From assembly GCF_003634965.1 (NCBI RefSeq), contig NZ_RBXP01000015.1, positions 186,001 through 250,000 on the forward strand: a DNA stretch of 64,000 nucleotides, in the 5' to 3' direction. The translations under genes and the position numbers were made by a program. The number at the start of each line of letters is the position of its first letter. The first letter of the stretch is position 1. The notes under the pieces were generated by a model that was not told the origin of the DNA, did not search any database, and saw nothing but the letters and a program-made list of their open reading frames with translations. Shown here piece by piece: positions 19,574 through 28,906 of this stretch. Source of the DNA: Azonexus fungiphilus (GTDB taxonomy: Bacteria; Pseudomonadota; Gammaproteobacteria; Burkholderiales; Rhodocyclaceae).

Positions 19574-22500
19574 GCCTTCTCCTCTTCGACGTCGAGTTGC
19601 GTCGGGTCGATCTGTTTGCCGCGCTCCAGCCACTTGAAGAAGAGCGGGATGAAAATGGTGGCGATGAAGGTGGCGGCGAGCATGCCGCCGAACACGCCGG
19701 TACCCATCGATTGCCGTGCCGCGGCGCCGGCGCCGGTCGCCTTGACCAGCGGGAAGACGCCGAGGACGAAGGCGAGCGAGGTCATGATGATCGGGCGCAG
19801 ACGCAGGCGGGCGGCTTCCAGCGCGGCGTCGACGACGCTCTTGCCTTCGGCGTACTTCTGCGCCGCGAACTCGACGATCAGGATCGCGTTCTTCGAGGCC
19901 AGGCCGATCAGAACGACCAGGCCGATCTGGAAGTAGATGTCGTTGGGCATGCCGCGCATCCAGATCGCCGTCAGTGCGCCCATCAGGGCGAAAGGCACGG
20001 CCATGACCACGGCCACCGGCAGCGACCACTTCTCGTACTGCGCCGCCAGGATCAGGAAGACCATGATGATGGCGAAGGCGAAGGCCTGCAGCGACGAGCC
20101 GGAGGTCTGCTTTTCCTGGAAGGCCTGGCCGGTCCAGGATATCTCGTAGCCGTCGGGCAGCGTGTTGGCAGCGACTTCCTCGACGATGCGGATGGCGTCG
20201 CCGGAGCTGATGCCGACCTTGGAATCGCCCATCACCTTGGCTGCGACGAAACCGTTGAAACGTTCGACCTGTTCCGGGCCGACGACGCTCCTGACGGTGC
20301 TGATCGCCGACAGCGGGATCATCTTGTCGCTGCTCGTGCTCTTGACGTAGACCTTGCCGATGTCGTCCGGCTTCATCCGGTAGTTGGCCTCGGCCTGGAG
20401 CTGCACGCGATAGACCCGGCCGGCCTTGTTGAAGTCATTGACGTAGAGCGCGCCCATCGTGCTTTGCAGGGTTGCATAGACGTCGGCGAGCGGGACGCCG
20501 AGCGCCAGCGCCTTGGGTTCGTCGACTTCGACGAAGAGCTGCGGCACGGTCGGCCGGAAGAAGGTCGAGATGCGGGTGAACTCCGGGTGCTTCTGCAGTT
20601 CGGCCATGAAGGCCTGGACCACTTCGTGCAGTTTCCGGGTGTCGCCGTCGACACGGTTCTGGACGTAGACCTCGAAGCCGCCGGCGGTACCCAGGCCCAT
20701 GATCGGGGGCGGGTTGAAGACCAGGCCCATGCCGTCCGACTGCATCATGCCGATGCCCATGAACTTGCCGGCCAGATCCTGCGCCTTGGCGTCGCGTTCG
20801 TCCCAGTCCTTGAGCGGCAGGAACATCGTGCCGGCGTTCGGCTTGTTGCCGCCACCGATCAGGTCGAAACCGGAAACGACGAAGGTGTGGCGCACGGCCG
20901 GGTCGGCGGCGATCATCTGGCGCATGTTCTCGCCGGTCACCTGGGTGCGCTTCAGCGTGGCGCCGTCCGGCAGCATCAGTGCCGAGATCAGGTAGCCCTG
21001 GTCTTCGGCGGGCACGAAGCTGCCCGGTATGACACGGAAGAAGAGTGCAGTGGCGCCGATCACGGCGACGAAGATCAGCGAGCCGACGATGCCGTGCTTG
21101 AGCGTGAAGCCGACGGTACGCACATAGCTGTCGGTGAACCGGTCGAAGGCACGGTTGAATGGCGCGAAAAGCTTGTTCTCGCTGTGCTGGGCCTTGAGCA
21201 GCAGGGCGCACAGGGCCGGCGTCAGGGTCAGCGCGACGACGCCGGAAAGAACCACGGCGACGGCGACGGTGACCGCGAACTGCTTGTACAGCTGGCCGGC
21301 GATGCCGCCGAGGAAGGCGACCGGGACGAACACCGCGCACAGCACCAGGACGATCGCGATCAGCGCGCCGGAAACCTGTTGCATGGCCTTGATCGAGGCC
21401 TGGCGCGGCGACAGCTTCTCTTCGGCCATCAGACGCTCGACGTTCTCGAGGACGACGATCGCGTCGTCGACGACGATGCCGATCGCCAGCACCATCGCGA
21501 ACAGCGTCAGGGTGTTGATCGAGAAGCCGAACAGCCACAGGCCGGCGAAGGTACCGATCAGCGAGATCGGCACGGCGACCATCGGGATCAGCGTTGCGCG
21601 CCAGCTCTGCAGGAAGATGTAGACCACGGCGATGACCAGCAGCGCGGCTTCGACCAGCGTCTTGACGACTTCGTTGATCGATGCCGAGACGAAGCGGGTG
21701 GTGTCGAACGGGATGATGTAGCCCATGCCTTCCGGGAACTTCTTCTTCAGCTCGTCCATGCGGGCGGTGACGCGCTTGGCGACGTCGAGCGCGTTGGCGC
21801 CGGTCTGCAGGAAGACGCCCAGGGCGATGGTCGGCTTGCCGTCGAGGGTCACGCTCTGGTCGTAGCTGTAGGCGCCGAGTTCGATGCGGGCGACGTCCCG
21901 GAGGCGGAGCAGGCCGCCGGGGCCGCTGGCGCGGATGACGATGTTGCCGAATTCCTCCTCGGTCAGCAGGCGGCCCTTGGCGGTCACCGTGTACACCAGT
22001 TGCTGGTCGCTCGGTGCCGGTTCCTGGCCGATCTTGCCGGCCGCGTTCTGGGCGTTCTGGGCCTTGATCGCGTTGGCGACGTCGGCGGTGGTCAGGCCAA
22101 GCTGTGCCATCCGGTCGGGCTTGAGCCAGACGCGCATCGAGTAGTCCTGGGCGCCGAAGATGGTGACGTCGCCGACGCCGGGCACGCGCTTGAGTTCGTC
22201 AACGATGTTCAGGCTGGCGTAGTTGGACAGGAACAGCGTGTTGTACTTGCCGGCCTCGGAATCGAGGGCGACGACCTGGAGGATGTCGTTCGAGCGCTTC
22301 TGGACGATCACGCCGTTGCGCCGGACTTCTTCCGGCAGGCGCGATTCGGCCGCCTTGACGCGGTTGTTGACGTTGACGGCGGCGTCATCGACATCGGTGC
22401 CGACGTCGAAGGTCGCGGTGATGCTGATGCTGCCGTTGGCCGAGGCCGACGAGGTGAAGTAGGCCAGGTGCTCGACCCCGTTCAGCTGCTCCTCGATTGG

Positions 22501-22689
22501 CGCGGCGACCGTCTTGGCCAGGGTTTCGGCCGAGGCGCCCGGATAGGTGGCGGTGATCATCACGGTCGGCGGCGCGATCTGCGGGTACTGCGCGATCGGC
22601 AGCACCTGGGCGGCGACCAGGCCGGCGATGACGATGATGATGGAGATGACCGACGCGAAGATCGGTCGGTTGATGAAGAATCTGGACAT
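19570..22689 (-). CDS. acrB: RND multidrug efflux transporter, AcrB/MexB type (HAE1)
   Basis: Inner-membrane proton-driven trimeric pump for amphiphilic drugs and toxic organics. The 1039-residue protein starts MSRFFINRPIFASVISIII and has the 12-TM, two-large-loop RND plan. Proton-relay residues are visible: D408 and D409 in TM4 (GIVVDDAIVVLENV) and K933 in TM10 (GLASKNAILIVEFA). The length and the GXXXXN...NPP stretches match HAE1 rather than heavy-metal RND pumps. The gene lies 9 bases after acrA and overlaps the outer-membrane gene. Confidence 0.96.
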   Translation of the reverse strand: MSRFFINRPIFASVISIIIVIAGLVAAQVLPIAQYPQIAPPTVMITATYPGASAETLAKTVAAPIEEQLNGVEHLAYFTSSASANGSISITATFDVGTDVDDAAVNVNNRVKAAESRLPEEVRRNGVIVQKRSNDILQVVALDSEAGKYNTLFLSNYASLNIVDELKRVPGVGDVTIFGAQDYSMRVWLKPDRMAQLGLTTADVANAIKAQNAQNAAGKIGQEPAPSDQQLVYTVTAKGRLLTEEEFGNIVIRASGPGGLLRLRDVARIELGAYSYDQSVTLDGKPTIALGVFLQTGANALDVAKRVTARMDELKKKFPEGMGYIIPFDTTRFVSASINEVVKTLVEAALLVIAVVYIFLQSWRATLIPMVAVPISLIGTFAGLWLFGFSINTLTLFAMVLAIGIVVDDAIVVLENVERLMAEEKLSPRQASIKAMQQVSGALIAIVLVLCAVFVPVAFLGGIAGQLYKQFAVTVAVAVVLSGVVALTLTPALCALLLKAQHSENKLFAPFNRAFDRFTDSYVRTVGFTLKHGIVGSLIFVAVIGATALFFRVIPGSFVPAEDQGYLISALMLPDGATLKRTQVTGENMRQMIAADPAVRHTFVVSGFDLIGGGNKPNAGTMFLPLKDWDERDAKAQDLAGKFMGIGMMQSDGMGLVFNPPPIMGLGTAGGFEVYVQNRVDGDTRKLHEVVQAFMAELQKHPEFTRISTFFRPTVPQLFVEVDEPKALALGVPLADVYATLQSTMGALYVNDFNKAGRVYRVQLQAEANYRMKPDDIGKVYVKSTSSDKMIPLSAISTVRSVVGPEQVERFNGFVAAKVMGDSKVGISSGDAIRIVEEVAANTLPDGYEISWTGQAFQEKQTSGSSLQAFAFAIIMVFLILAAQYEKWSLPVAVVMAVPFALMGALTAIWMRGMPNDIYFQIGLVVLIGLASKNAILIVEFAAQKYAEGKSVVDAALEAARLRLRPIIMTSLAFVLGVFPLVKATGAGAAARQSMGTGVFGGMLAATFIATIFIPLFFKWLERGKQIDPTQLDVEEEKA

Positions 22690-22698
22690 GCTCGCCCC

Positions 22699-23820
22699 TT
22701 ACTTTTTCGCTTCGGTCTGGGCGGCAGCGGGCGCACCCGGCTTGCTGCCCGGCGCGGCCGGCGGATGCGGTGCGACCGGTGCTCCGGGGCGCAGCTTCAT
22801 CAGGTTGTCGATGATGATCTTGTCGCCGGCCTGCAGGCCGCCGAGAACCACCCAGTCCTTGCCGTACCACTCGCCGGTCTTGACCGGACGCGGGGCGACC
22901 TTGTTCTCACCGTCGGCGGTCATCACCAGGTTGCCCTGTTCGCTCTGGATGATCGCCGATTGCGGGACCAGGAAGACGCCGTCGCGCTCGCCGGTGAGCA
23001 GGCGGATACGGACGAACTGGCCGGGCAGCAGTTGCTGCTCGGGGTTCGGGAACTCGGCGCGCAGGGCCTGGGTGCCGAGCGTCGTGTCGATGTTCGAGGC
23101 GACGAAGTTGAGCTTGCCCGGATGGCTGTAAACCTGGCCGTTGGCCAGCAGCAGCTCGACGCCGCTGACGTTCTTCTCGGTGACGCGGCCGCCGGTCAGC
23201 TTGGCCAGGTCGCTCTCGCCCAGGGAGAAGCTGACCCACATCGGGTTGGTCTGGTAGATCGAGGTCAGCAGGCTGTCGCTGCCGGTGCTGATCAGGTTGC
23301 CTTCGGAGCGTACGGCGCGCCCGGTGGTGCCGCCGACCGGTGCGGTGACCGTGGTCCACGACAGGTTCAGCTCGGCCTGGCGCAGCGTCGCCTGGGCGAC
23401 GGCATCGGCCGAGACGGCGTCGTCGTAGTCCTTCTGGCTGATCGCCCTGGCTTCGGCCAGGCCCTTCAGGCGCTGCTTTTCACGGGCGGTCTGGTCGGCG
23501 CGGGCCTTGGCCTCGGCCAGCGCGATCTCGTAGGGCGCCCGGTCGATCTGGAACAGCGGCTGGCCGCTCTTGACGACGTCGCCTTCCTGATAGAGGCGCT
23601 TGACCAGGATGCCGCCGACGCGGGCGCGGACTTCGGTCTCGCGGGCGCCTTCGGTCTGGGCCATGACTTCGACCGAGGTCGGTACCTTTTGCGGCTGGGC
23701 TTCGAGTACGGTGACCGGCATCGGCCCCATCGCCGGGGCGGCGGGAGCGTTCTTGTCCGAGCAGGCGGCGAGGGCAAGGCTGCCGACGAGCAGCGCGATC
23801 AGGGTTTTTTGTGAATTCAT
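22699..23820 (-). CDS. acrA: RND efflux periplasmic adaptor (AcrA/MexA type) lipoprotein
   Basis: Membrane-fusion protein that bridges the RND pump and the outer-membrane channel. The 373-residue product has a lipoprotein signal peptide with lipobox LAAC (Cys at residue 20). It has lipoyl half-motifs (TEVRARVGGILVKRLYQEGD and TVTAPVGGTTGRAVRSEGN) flanking an alpha-hairpin, then beta-barrel and membrane-proximal domains (LPGQFVRIRLLTGERDGVFLV). The tail is Pro/Ala/Lys-rich. GGAGAA lies about 9 bases before the ATG. It is the first gene of the operon and is divergent from the TetR regulator. Confidence 0.95.
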   Translation of the reverse strand: MNSQKTLIALLVGSLALAACSDKNAPAAPAMGPMPVTVLEAQPQKVPTSVEVMAQTEGARETEVRARVGGILVKRLYQEGDVVKSGQPLFQIDRAPYEIALAEAKARADQTAREKQRLKGLAEARAISQKDYDDAVSADAVAQATLRQAELNLSWTTVTAPVGGTTGRAVRSEGNLISTGSDSLLTSIYQTNPMWVSFSLGESDLAKLTGGRVTEKNVSGVELLLANGQVYSHPGKLNFVASNIDTTLGTQALRAEFPNPEQQLLPGQFVRIRLLTGERDGVFLVPQSAIIQSEQGNLVMTADGENKVAPRPVKTGEWYGKDWVVLGGLQAGDKIIIDNLMKLRPGAPVAPHPPAAPGSKPGAPAAAQTEAKK

Positions 23821-23853
23821 GAACAGGGTTCTCCGGCGGGGAAATTTTCGGCT

Positions 23854-23881
23854 ATTATATACAAACACGAATGTATGTAAA
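23854..23881 (-). promoter_or_regulatory. Efflux operon promoter with overlapping TetR-type operator
   Basis: On the minus strand TTTACA (23881-23876), a 16-base spacer and TATAAT (23859-23854) form a strong promoter for acrA. Over it lies a 24-base imperfect palindrome at 23856-23879 (8 of 12 half-site positions symmetric) with the half GAATGTATGTA. From memory this closely resembles the E. coli AcrR box. Binding there would block the spacer and -10 box of the efflux promoter and sit upstream of the divergent tetR gene. Confidence 0.8.
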
Positions 23882-23958
23882 ACGCTTCGGATAGGCAGGT
23901 GACAGGGTTTTTTGTTGCCGATTGTAACCGTTGCCACGGCCCGTCCGGGGAGGAAAAG

Positions 23959-24576
23959 ATGGTCAGGAAAACCAAGGAAGAAGCCGAACAGACACGCCGC
24001 GACATCCTCGATGCCGCGCGCCGGGTATTTCATGAATGCGGGGTGGTCCGCTCGTCGCTGGACAAGATCGCCAAGGCAGCGGGGGTCACCCGCGGTGCCG
24101 TTTACTGGCATTTCCGCGACAAGGCCGAATTGTTCTTCGCGATGCGCGACGATGTCTTCGCGCCGATGCTCGGCTGCACCGATGCGGTGCTCTACGATCC
24201 GGCGCTGACCAATCCGCTCGACGCGATCGAAGGCTCGATCAAGGAGTTTTTCCGGGTCATCGGCGAATGCCCGAATTTCCGTGAAGTCTTCGAAATCATG
24301 ATTTCGCGCTGCGAGTACGTCGATGAATTCGCCAGTGTCGAGCAGGAAGTCGGCCGGCCGGCGCTGGAGTTCCTGCAGAAGATCGAGCGCATGTACCGGC
24401 TTGCCGCCGACAAGGGGTATTTGCGGGCCGGCATCGATCCCGCGGCGGCGGCGCACGATACCTGGGCGTTCACCAGCGGCCTGCTGCACCTGACGCTGGG
24501 ATGTCGCAAGAACAGCGGCCTCGAGCGGTCGATTCCGGCGATGATCACCGCCCACATGGCGTTGCGCCGCGCCTAG
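23959..24576 (+). CDS. TetR-family repressor of the adjacent efflux operon (AcrR/TtgR-like)
   Basis: A 205-residue TetR regulator. The N-terminal helix-turn-helix is TRRDILDAARRVFHECGV followed by SLDKIAKAAGVTRGAVYWHF, the canonical TetR pattern, and the C-terminal ligand domain is of the AcrR type (MRDDVFAPML, DTWAFTSGLLHLTLG). The ATG at 23959 has GGGGAGGAAAAG just before it. A GTG at 23899 in frame would add an unrelated leader and overlap the regulatory region. Divergence from acrA with a palindromic operator between them indicates local repression relieved by pump substrates. Its TAG stop overlaps the rarD stop. Confidence 0.93.
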   Translation: MVRKTKEEAEQTRRDILDAARRVFHECGVVRSSLDKIAKAAGVTRGAVYWHFRDKAELFFAMRDDVFAPMLGCTDAVLYDPALTNPLDAIEGSIKEFFRVIGECPNFREVFEIMISRCEYVDEFASVEQEVGRPALEFLQKIERMYRLAADKGYLRAGIDPAAAAHDTWAFTSGLLHLTLGCRKNSGLERSIPAMITAHMALRRA

Positions 24577-25451
24577 CGGAACTTGCGCCAGGCGTTCCAG
24601 CTGAAGACCAGCAGGCCGAGCCAGATCAGGCCGAAGGTGAGCAGCTTGCCCGAATCCAGCGCTTCGTCGAAGACGTAGACCGCGGTCAGGAACTGCATCG
24701 TCGGATTGATGTACATGAGCATGCCGACGGTAGCCAGGTTGAGCCGTTGCGTCGCTGCCGCGAAGGCGATCAGCGGCAGTGCCGTGAGGATGCCGGCGCC
24801 GACCATCCAGCTGACGGTCGACAGGTCGTCGAGCACGAAAACCGTGTGCCCGGCGCTGGCCTGCCAGGCGGCGTAGGCGAAACAGACCGGCAGCATGACC
24901 AGGGTTTCCAGCCACAGCCCGGACAAGGCGTCGACCGGCACCTGTTTGCGTACCAGGCCGTAGGTGCCGAAAGTCAGCGCCAGCAGCAGCGACACCCAGG
25001 GCAGCCCGCCGAGGCTGACGATTTCGTTGCCGAGGCCGGCGACGGCGAGAGCGACGGCCAGCCATTCGCGGCCATCGAGGCGTTCCTTGAGGACGACCAT
25101 GCCGAGCAGGACGTTGATCAGCGGGGTCAGGAAATAGCCCAGGCTGGATTCGACGACGCGCTGATTGGCGACCGCCCACAGGAAGACCAGCCAGTTGCTG
25201 CCGACCAGCAGCGCAGCCAGGGCCAGCATCGCCAGTTGTCGCGGTCGACCGAGGATTTGCCGCACTTTTCCCCATTGCTGCGTGCACGCGAGCAGCAGCC
25301 CGACGAACAGGCAGGCCCAGAGCGCCCGGTTGGCGAGGATGTCCATCGGCGCAACCTGCTTGAGCTGATGGAAATAGAGCGGGAAGAAACCCCAGATGCC
25401 ATAGGCGGCGAGGCCGAAGCCGACGCCGGCGAGTGCGCGGTTGCCGGTCAT
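24573..25451 (-). CDS. rarD: RarD-like EamA-family permease
   Basis: A 292-residue, ten-helix DMT-superfamily protein of the RarD subgroup (chloramphenicol-sensitivity protein family, true substrate unknown). It has the family's early motif GLAAYGIWGFFPLYFHQLK and the segment ILANRALWACLFVGLLL. The central VNQRVVESSLGYF-like stretch (ANQRVVESSLGYFLTPLINV) and the second-repeat segment YINPTMQFLTAVYVFDE are also present. The start is 2 bases after the DUF599 gene stop, so it is the last gene of a pbpC-containing operon. It overlaps tetR by 4 bases at CTAG. Confidence 0.93.
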   Translation of the reverse strand: MTGNRALAGVGFGLAAYGIWGFFPLYFHQLKQVAPMDILANRALWACLFVGLLLACTQQWGKVRQILGRPRQLAMLALAALLVGSNWLVFLWAVANQRVVESSLGYFLTPLINVLLGMVVLKERLDGREWLAVALAVAGLGNEIVSLGGLPWVSLLLALTFGTYGLVRKQVPVDALSGLWLETLVMLPVCFAYAAWQASAGHTVFVLDDLSTVSWMVGAGILTALPLIAFAAATQRLNLATVGMLMYINPTMQFLTAVYVFDEALDSGKLLTFGLIWLGLLVFSWNAWRKFR

Positions 25452-25453
25452 CG

Positions 25454-26146
25454 TCAGCTGTCTTCGCGCAATACGGCGAGCGCCGACGAGCGGTAGTCGC
25501 GGCGGAACAGCACGATGCAGACGACCAGCGCGGTCAGCGCCAGGATCAGCGGATGCAGCAGCCAGCCGGCGCCGGCCAGGCCGAAATAGTAGGCGCGGAT
25601 GCCGCGGTTGAAGTCGTCGCCGGCCAGGCTGTTGGCGCCGGCGACGCGGCGGGCGTAGGCGGCGATGCCGGGATCGTCCGGGTGGCCGGTGGGCGCCGCG
25701 CCGACCAGGATCGAGAGCAGGTTGAACTGGCGCAGCGACCAGGTGAACTTGAAATAGGCGAAGACGAAGCTGCCGAGCACCAGCATCAGCTTGATCTCGA
25801 GCAGTTCGCGGCTGCCCGGCCCGGCGAACGGCAGGTCGGCGGCGACGCCGAGCAGGCGGTCGGCGGCGCCAAGTGCGGCGACCAGGCCGGCGATGATGTA
25901 GATGGTGGTGTTGGCGTAGAACGAAACGCTGGTCATCAGGTTGCCGATCAGCGTCGAATCGGTCACCCGGACGTCGCGTTCGAGCATCCGGTAGGCCCAT
26001 TCGAGGCGGTAACGCTGGCTGGTGCGGATCAGGCCGCCGGCGCCGCGCGCGCTGTGTTCGGAAAACCAGGCGTAGCCGCCCCAGCAGGCGAAGAAAATAG
26101 CGAGCGCCAGCCAGTCGACGGCAGAAAGATGGGGAAATGCGTGCAT
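25454..26146 (-). CDS. DUF599 family membrane protein
   Basis: A 230-residue integral membrane protein with about four hydrophobic helices. The N-terminal segment LSAVDWLALAIFFACWGGYAWF and the later MLERDVRVTDSTLIGNLMTSVSFYANT are characteristic of the DUF599 family. Function is unknown. It lies between pbpC (34 bases upstream) and rarD (2 bases downstream) on the same strand. The chosen ATG gives MHAFPHLSAVDW; longer frames extend into the pbpC spacer without homology. Confidence 0.88.
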   Translation of the reverse strand: MHAFPHLSAVDWLALAIFFACWGGYAWFSEHSARGAGGLIRTSQRYRLEWAYRMLERDVRVTDSTLIGNLMTSVSFYANTTIYIIAGLVAALGAADRLLGVAADLPFAGPGSRELLEIKLMLVLGSFVFAYFKFTWSLRQFNLLSILVGAAPTGHPDDPGIAAYARRVAGANSLAGDDFNRGIRAYYFGLAGAGWLLHPLILALTALVVCIVLFRRDYRSSALAVLREDS

Positions 26147-26180
26147 CCCGTCAGTGTGCCACAGGCAGCGCGCGCTTGCC

Positions 26181-28349
26181 TCAGCCGGCGGGGCGCTTGC
26201 CGCGCATGGCCCGGACCTCGACGCCGACGCTGTCGATCTGCCCGCCGCGGGCATCATGCACGCTCAGGCGGTGGCGGCCGGGTTGCGGCAGCCAGTCGCT
26301 GCCGGCCGGCAGGCGGCGGTCGTCGACGCGCCAGTGGCCGCCGCGCGGCAACGGCCCGGAGAGCCGCAGCGGAATGCGCTGGCGGGCCGGCGGGATGTCC
26401 GGGTCGAGGGCGATCACCGTGCCGTCGGCCGGATAGACGATGCGCGCCAGCGCCGTCTGTTGCGCAGCGCGGACGACGGGCTGTTCGGTGCCCTGCAGGA
26501 ACCATTCGCGGCGCGCCGGTTCGACCGCCGGTTCGAAGCGGATCGCGGCGCCGACGACGCCGGCCGGCGGTTGCGGCGCGGCGACCCGGGTGCCGCGCTG
26601 GAGGCGGTCCATGACCTCGCGCCAGACCGGTGCCGCGCCGGAAATCCCGGAAACGTCGTGCATCGGGCTGCCGCTGGCGTTGCCGACCCAGACGGCGACG
26701 GTGTAGCGGGGCGAGAAGCCGACGCACCAGTTGTCGCGCATGTCCTTGCTGGTGCCGGTCTTGACGGCCGCCCAGTAGGGCGTCGCCAGCCAGGATTCGA
26801 GGCCGAAGGTGGCGGCGCGGGCGGCCCGGTCGGCGAGGATGTCGGCGACCAGAAATGCCGCTGCCGGGCCGTCGACCGTGCGCGGCCGGCCGGCGAAGAC
26901 GCCGGCGCAGCCGCCGTCCTGGCAGGGCGGCCTGGCCGGCTTCCCCGGCTCGGCGCGCAGCGGCGTCCACCGTCCGGCGTTGGCCAGCGTCCGGTAGGCG
27001 TTGGCCAGCATCAGCAGCGAGACGTCGGCCGACCCCAGGGCCAGGCTGTAGCCGTACCAGTCGCCGTCTTCCTGCAGGCTGGCGAAGCCGAAGTCGCGCA
27101 GGCGGCGGTGGAAGGCGTCGGCGCCGAGACGGACCAGCGTCTGTACCGCCGGCACATTCAGCGAGCCGGCCAGCGCCTGGCGCGCCGAGACCCAGCCGCG
27201 GTAGCCGGGCGCGTAGTTCTGCGGCGTGTACAGGCCATTGCCGGTGTCCAGGCTGAGCGGCGCGTCCTCGATCAGCGAGGCCGGCGTCAACTGGCGTTGG
27301 CCAAAGGCCTGGGCGTAGAGGAAGGGTTTCAGCGTCGAGCCGGCCTGGCGCAGCGCGGTGGCGCCGTCGACCTCGGCGGCGCCGGAGAGCTCGCCGCTCG
27401 AGCCGACCCAGGCGAGGATCTCGCCGCTGGCGTTGTCCACGACGATGACCGCGCCGTCTTCGGCGTTCTGTCGGCTGAGTGCCGTCAGGTGGCGGCGCAG
27501 CGACTGCGCGGCGAAGGCCTGGAGGTCGGCGTCGAGGCTGCTGCGCCGGTCGCGGCCGGGTTCGGCGAGCAGCTTGCGGGCGAGATGGGGCGCCAGTTGC
27601 GGTGCCGCCGGGCGCAGGTCGCGCAGCTGGTAGTTGAGCGCCTGGAAGGTGAAGGCTTCGAGGCCGCGGCACTGGTCGCCGCGTTGCAGTTCGCCGAGCA
27701 GCGCGCAGGCGCGGCGGGCGACCACCTCCGGGGCGGCGTTGGGCGCGCGCAGCAGGGCCGCGGCGATGGCCGACTCGCGGTCGTCGAGGCCGTGCGGCCA
27801 CTTGCCGAACAAGGTCCGGCTCATTGCCGCAACGCCCTGCAGTTCGCCGCGGAAAGGCACCAGGTTGAGGTAGGCCTCGACGATGCGGCCCTTGCTCCAG
27901 CTGCGTTCAAGACGCAAGGCCACGGTCGACTGCCCGATTTTGGCAAAAATGCTGCGTTGACCGCGCCGTTGCCCGTCGTCGTCGATCAACCCGGCCAGTT
28001 GCATGGTCAGCGTGCTGGCGCCGCGCGTGCGCTGGCCACGCAGGTTGCTCCAGGCGGCGCTGCCGGCGGCCAGCCAGTCGACGCCGGCGTGTTCCATGAA
28101 ACGCTTGTCCTCAGCGGCAATCACTGCCCGCAGCAGGGCCGGCGAGATGTCGGCGAGCGGCGTCCAGGCCAGCCTGCGTACCTGCATGTCGATGCGCAGG
28201 CTGTGCAGCGGCCGGCCGTCACGGGCGAGCAGCGTGGCTTCCGACGGCTGGTAGGCGGCGCGGACCTCGGCGAAGCCGGGCACGGCGAGCGCCGGCAGCG
28301 GTGCCAGCAAGGCCGCGAGCAGCGCCAGGCGGCGCTTCAGTCGGTCCAC
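26181..28349 (-). CDS. pbpC: Penicillin-binding protein 1C
   Basis: Bifunctional class A penicillin-binding protein acting on peptidoglycan in the periplasm. Starting from a GTG, the 722-residue protein has a signal/anchor (RLALLAALLAPLPALA) and a GT51 transglycosylase domain with catalytic Glu at residue 80 (AAEDKRFMEHAGVDW). The transpeptidase domain has S338-x-x-K341 (GSTLKPF), the SLN motif and K530-T-G (KTGTSKD). A C-terminal BiPBP_C beta domain is specific to PbpC. The start overlaps the DUF1415 gene end by 13 bases. In many proteobacteria pbpC pairs with an alpha-2-macroglobulin, and here that gene is 1 kb away (29393-35059). Confidence 0.95.
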   Translation of the reverse strand: MDRLKRRLALLAALLAPLPALAVPGFAEVRAAYQPSEATLLARDGRPLHSLRIDMQVRRLAWTPLADISPALLRAVIAAEDKRFMEHAGVDWLAAGSAAWSNLRGQRTRGASTLTMQLAGLIDDDGQRRGQRSIFAKIGQSTVALRLERSWSKGRIVEAYLNLVPFRGELQGVAAMSRTLFGKWPHGLDDRESAIAAALLRAPNAAPEVVARRACALLGELQRGDQCRGLEAFTFQALNYQLRDLRPAAPQLAPHLARKLLAEPGRDRRSSLDADLQAFAAQSLRRHLTALSRQNAEDGAVIVVDNASGEILAWVGSSGELSGAAEVDGATALRQAGSTLKPFLYAQAFGQRQLTPASLIEDAPLSLDTGNGLYTPQNYAPGYRGWVSARQALAGSLNVPAVQTLVRLGADAFHRRLRDFGFASLQEDGDWYGYSLALGSADVSLLMLANAYRTLANAGRWTPLRAEPGKPARPPCQDGGCAGVFAGRPRTVDGPAAAFLVADILADRAARAATFGLESWLATPYWAAVKTGTSKDMRDNWCVGFSPRYTVAVWVGNASGSPMHDVSGISGAAPVWREVMDRLQRGTRVAAPQPPAGVVGAAIRFEPAVEPARREWFLQGTEQPVVRAAQQTALARIVYPADGTVIALDPDIPPARQRIPLRLSGPLPRGGHWRVDDRRLPAGSDWLPQPGRHRLSVHDARGGQIDSVGVEVRAMRGKRPAG

Positions 28350-28906
28350 AGCTTGCGCCAGCCGGCGTGGCCGAGACGCTGCATGGTATCGATGTTGCGC
28401 TCGTAGATCGCTTCGGCATCGGGGAAGGCGGCGACCGCGCGATCGATGCTGCTTTCGCGCAGCAGGTGCAGGGTCGGGTAGGGCGAGCGGTTGGTGTAGT
28501 TGGCGATGTCGTCCGGGTCGCAGCCGGCGAACTCGTAGTGTGGATGCAGGCTGGCGATCTGGAAGACCCCTTCGTAGTCGAGTCGGCGCAGCAGCGCGTC
28601 GGCTTCGGCGACGAAGAAGTGGTAGTCGAGGAAATCGGTCATTGCCCGCGGGTGGATCAGCAGCGTCGTGTCGAGTTCGGCCGGTGGTGTCGCGGCCAGG
28701 CGGGCGAACTCGTTTTCCAGTTCGGCGAGCAGCTGGTCGGCATCGCTGGCGGCGGTCAGAGCGTAGCGCACCTGTTTCTTGACGACGACGCTCTTGGCGA
28801 AGGGGCACAGGTTGAGGCCGATGACGGCGCGCTCCAGCCAGGCGCGGGTGGCGTCGAGGATGGCGTCGGCTTCGTCGGCGGGATAGGGGTGGAGCAGCTC
28901 GGACAT
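28337..28906 (-). CDS. DUF1415 family protein
   Basis: A 189-residue soluble protein matching DUF1415. It has the family-like segments AWLERAVIGLNLCPFAKS, TTLLIHPRAMTDFLDYHFFVAEAD and FQIASLHPHYEFAGCDPDDIANYTNRSPYPTLHLL. It contains conserved Cys and His residues but no activity is known. It is the first gene of the minus-strand group DUF1415-pbpC-DUF599-rarD, and its end overlaps the pbpC start. A TAAAAT box lies about 30 bases upstream on its strand. Confidence 0.88.
   Translation of the reverse strand: MSELLHPYPADEADAILDATRAWLERAVIGLNLCPFAKSVVVKKQVRYALTAASDADQLLAELENEFARLAATPPAELDTTLLIHPRAMTDFLDYHFFVAEADALLRRLDYEGVFQIASLHPHYEFAGCDPDDIANYTNRSPYPTLHLLRESSIDRAVAAFPDAEAIYERNIDTMQRLGHAGWRKLWTD

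Noticed and set aside
19597..23814. A 1405-codon open frame antisense to the acrB/acrA genes
   Set aside because: It is the complementary-strand shadow of two well-conserved genes in GC-rich DNA. Its translation is low-complexity (rich in Asp, Arg, Gly, Gln, Ala) with no recognisable domain.
23899..23958. Longer tetR start at the GTG at 23899
   Set aside because: It would add a 20-residue unrelated leader. The ATG at 23959 has an excellent ribosome site and gives the standard TetR N-terminus.
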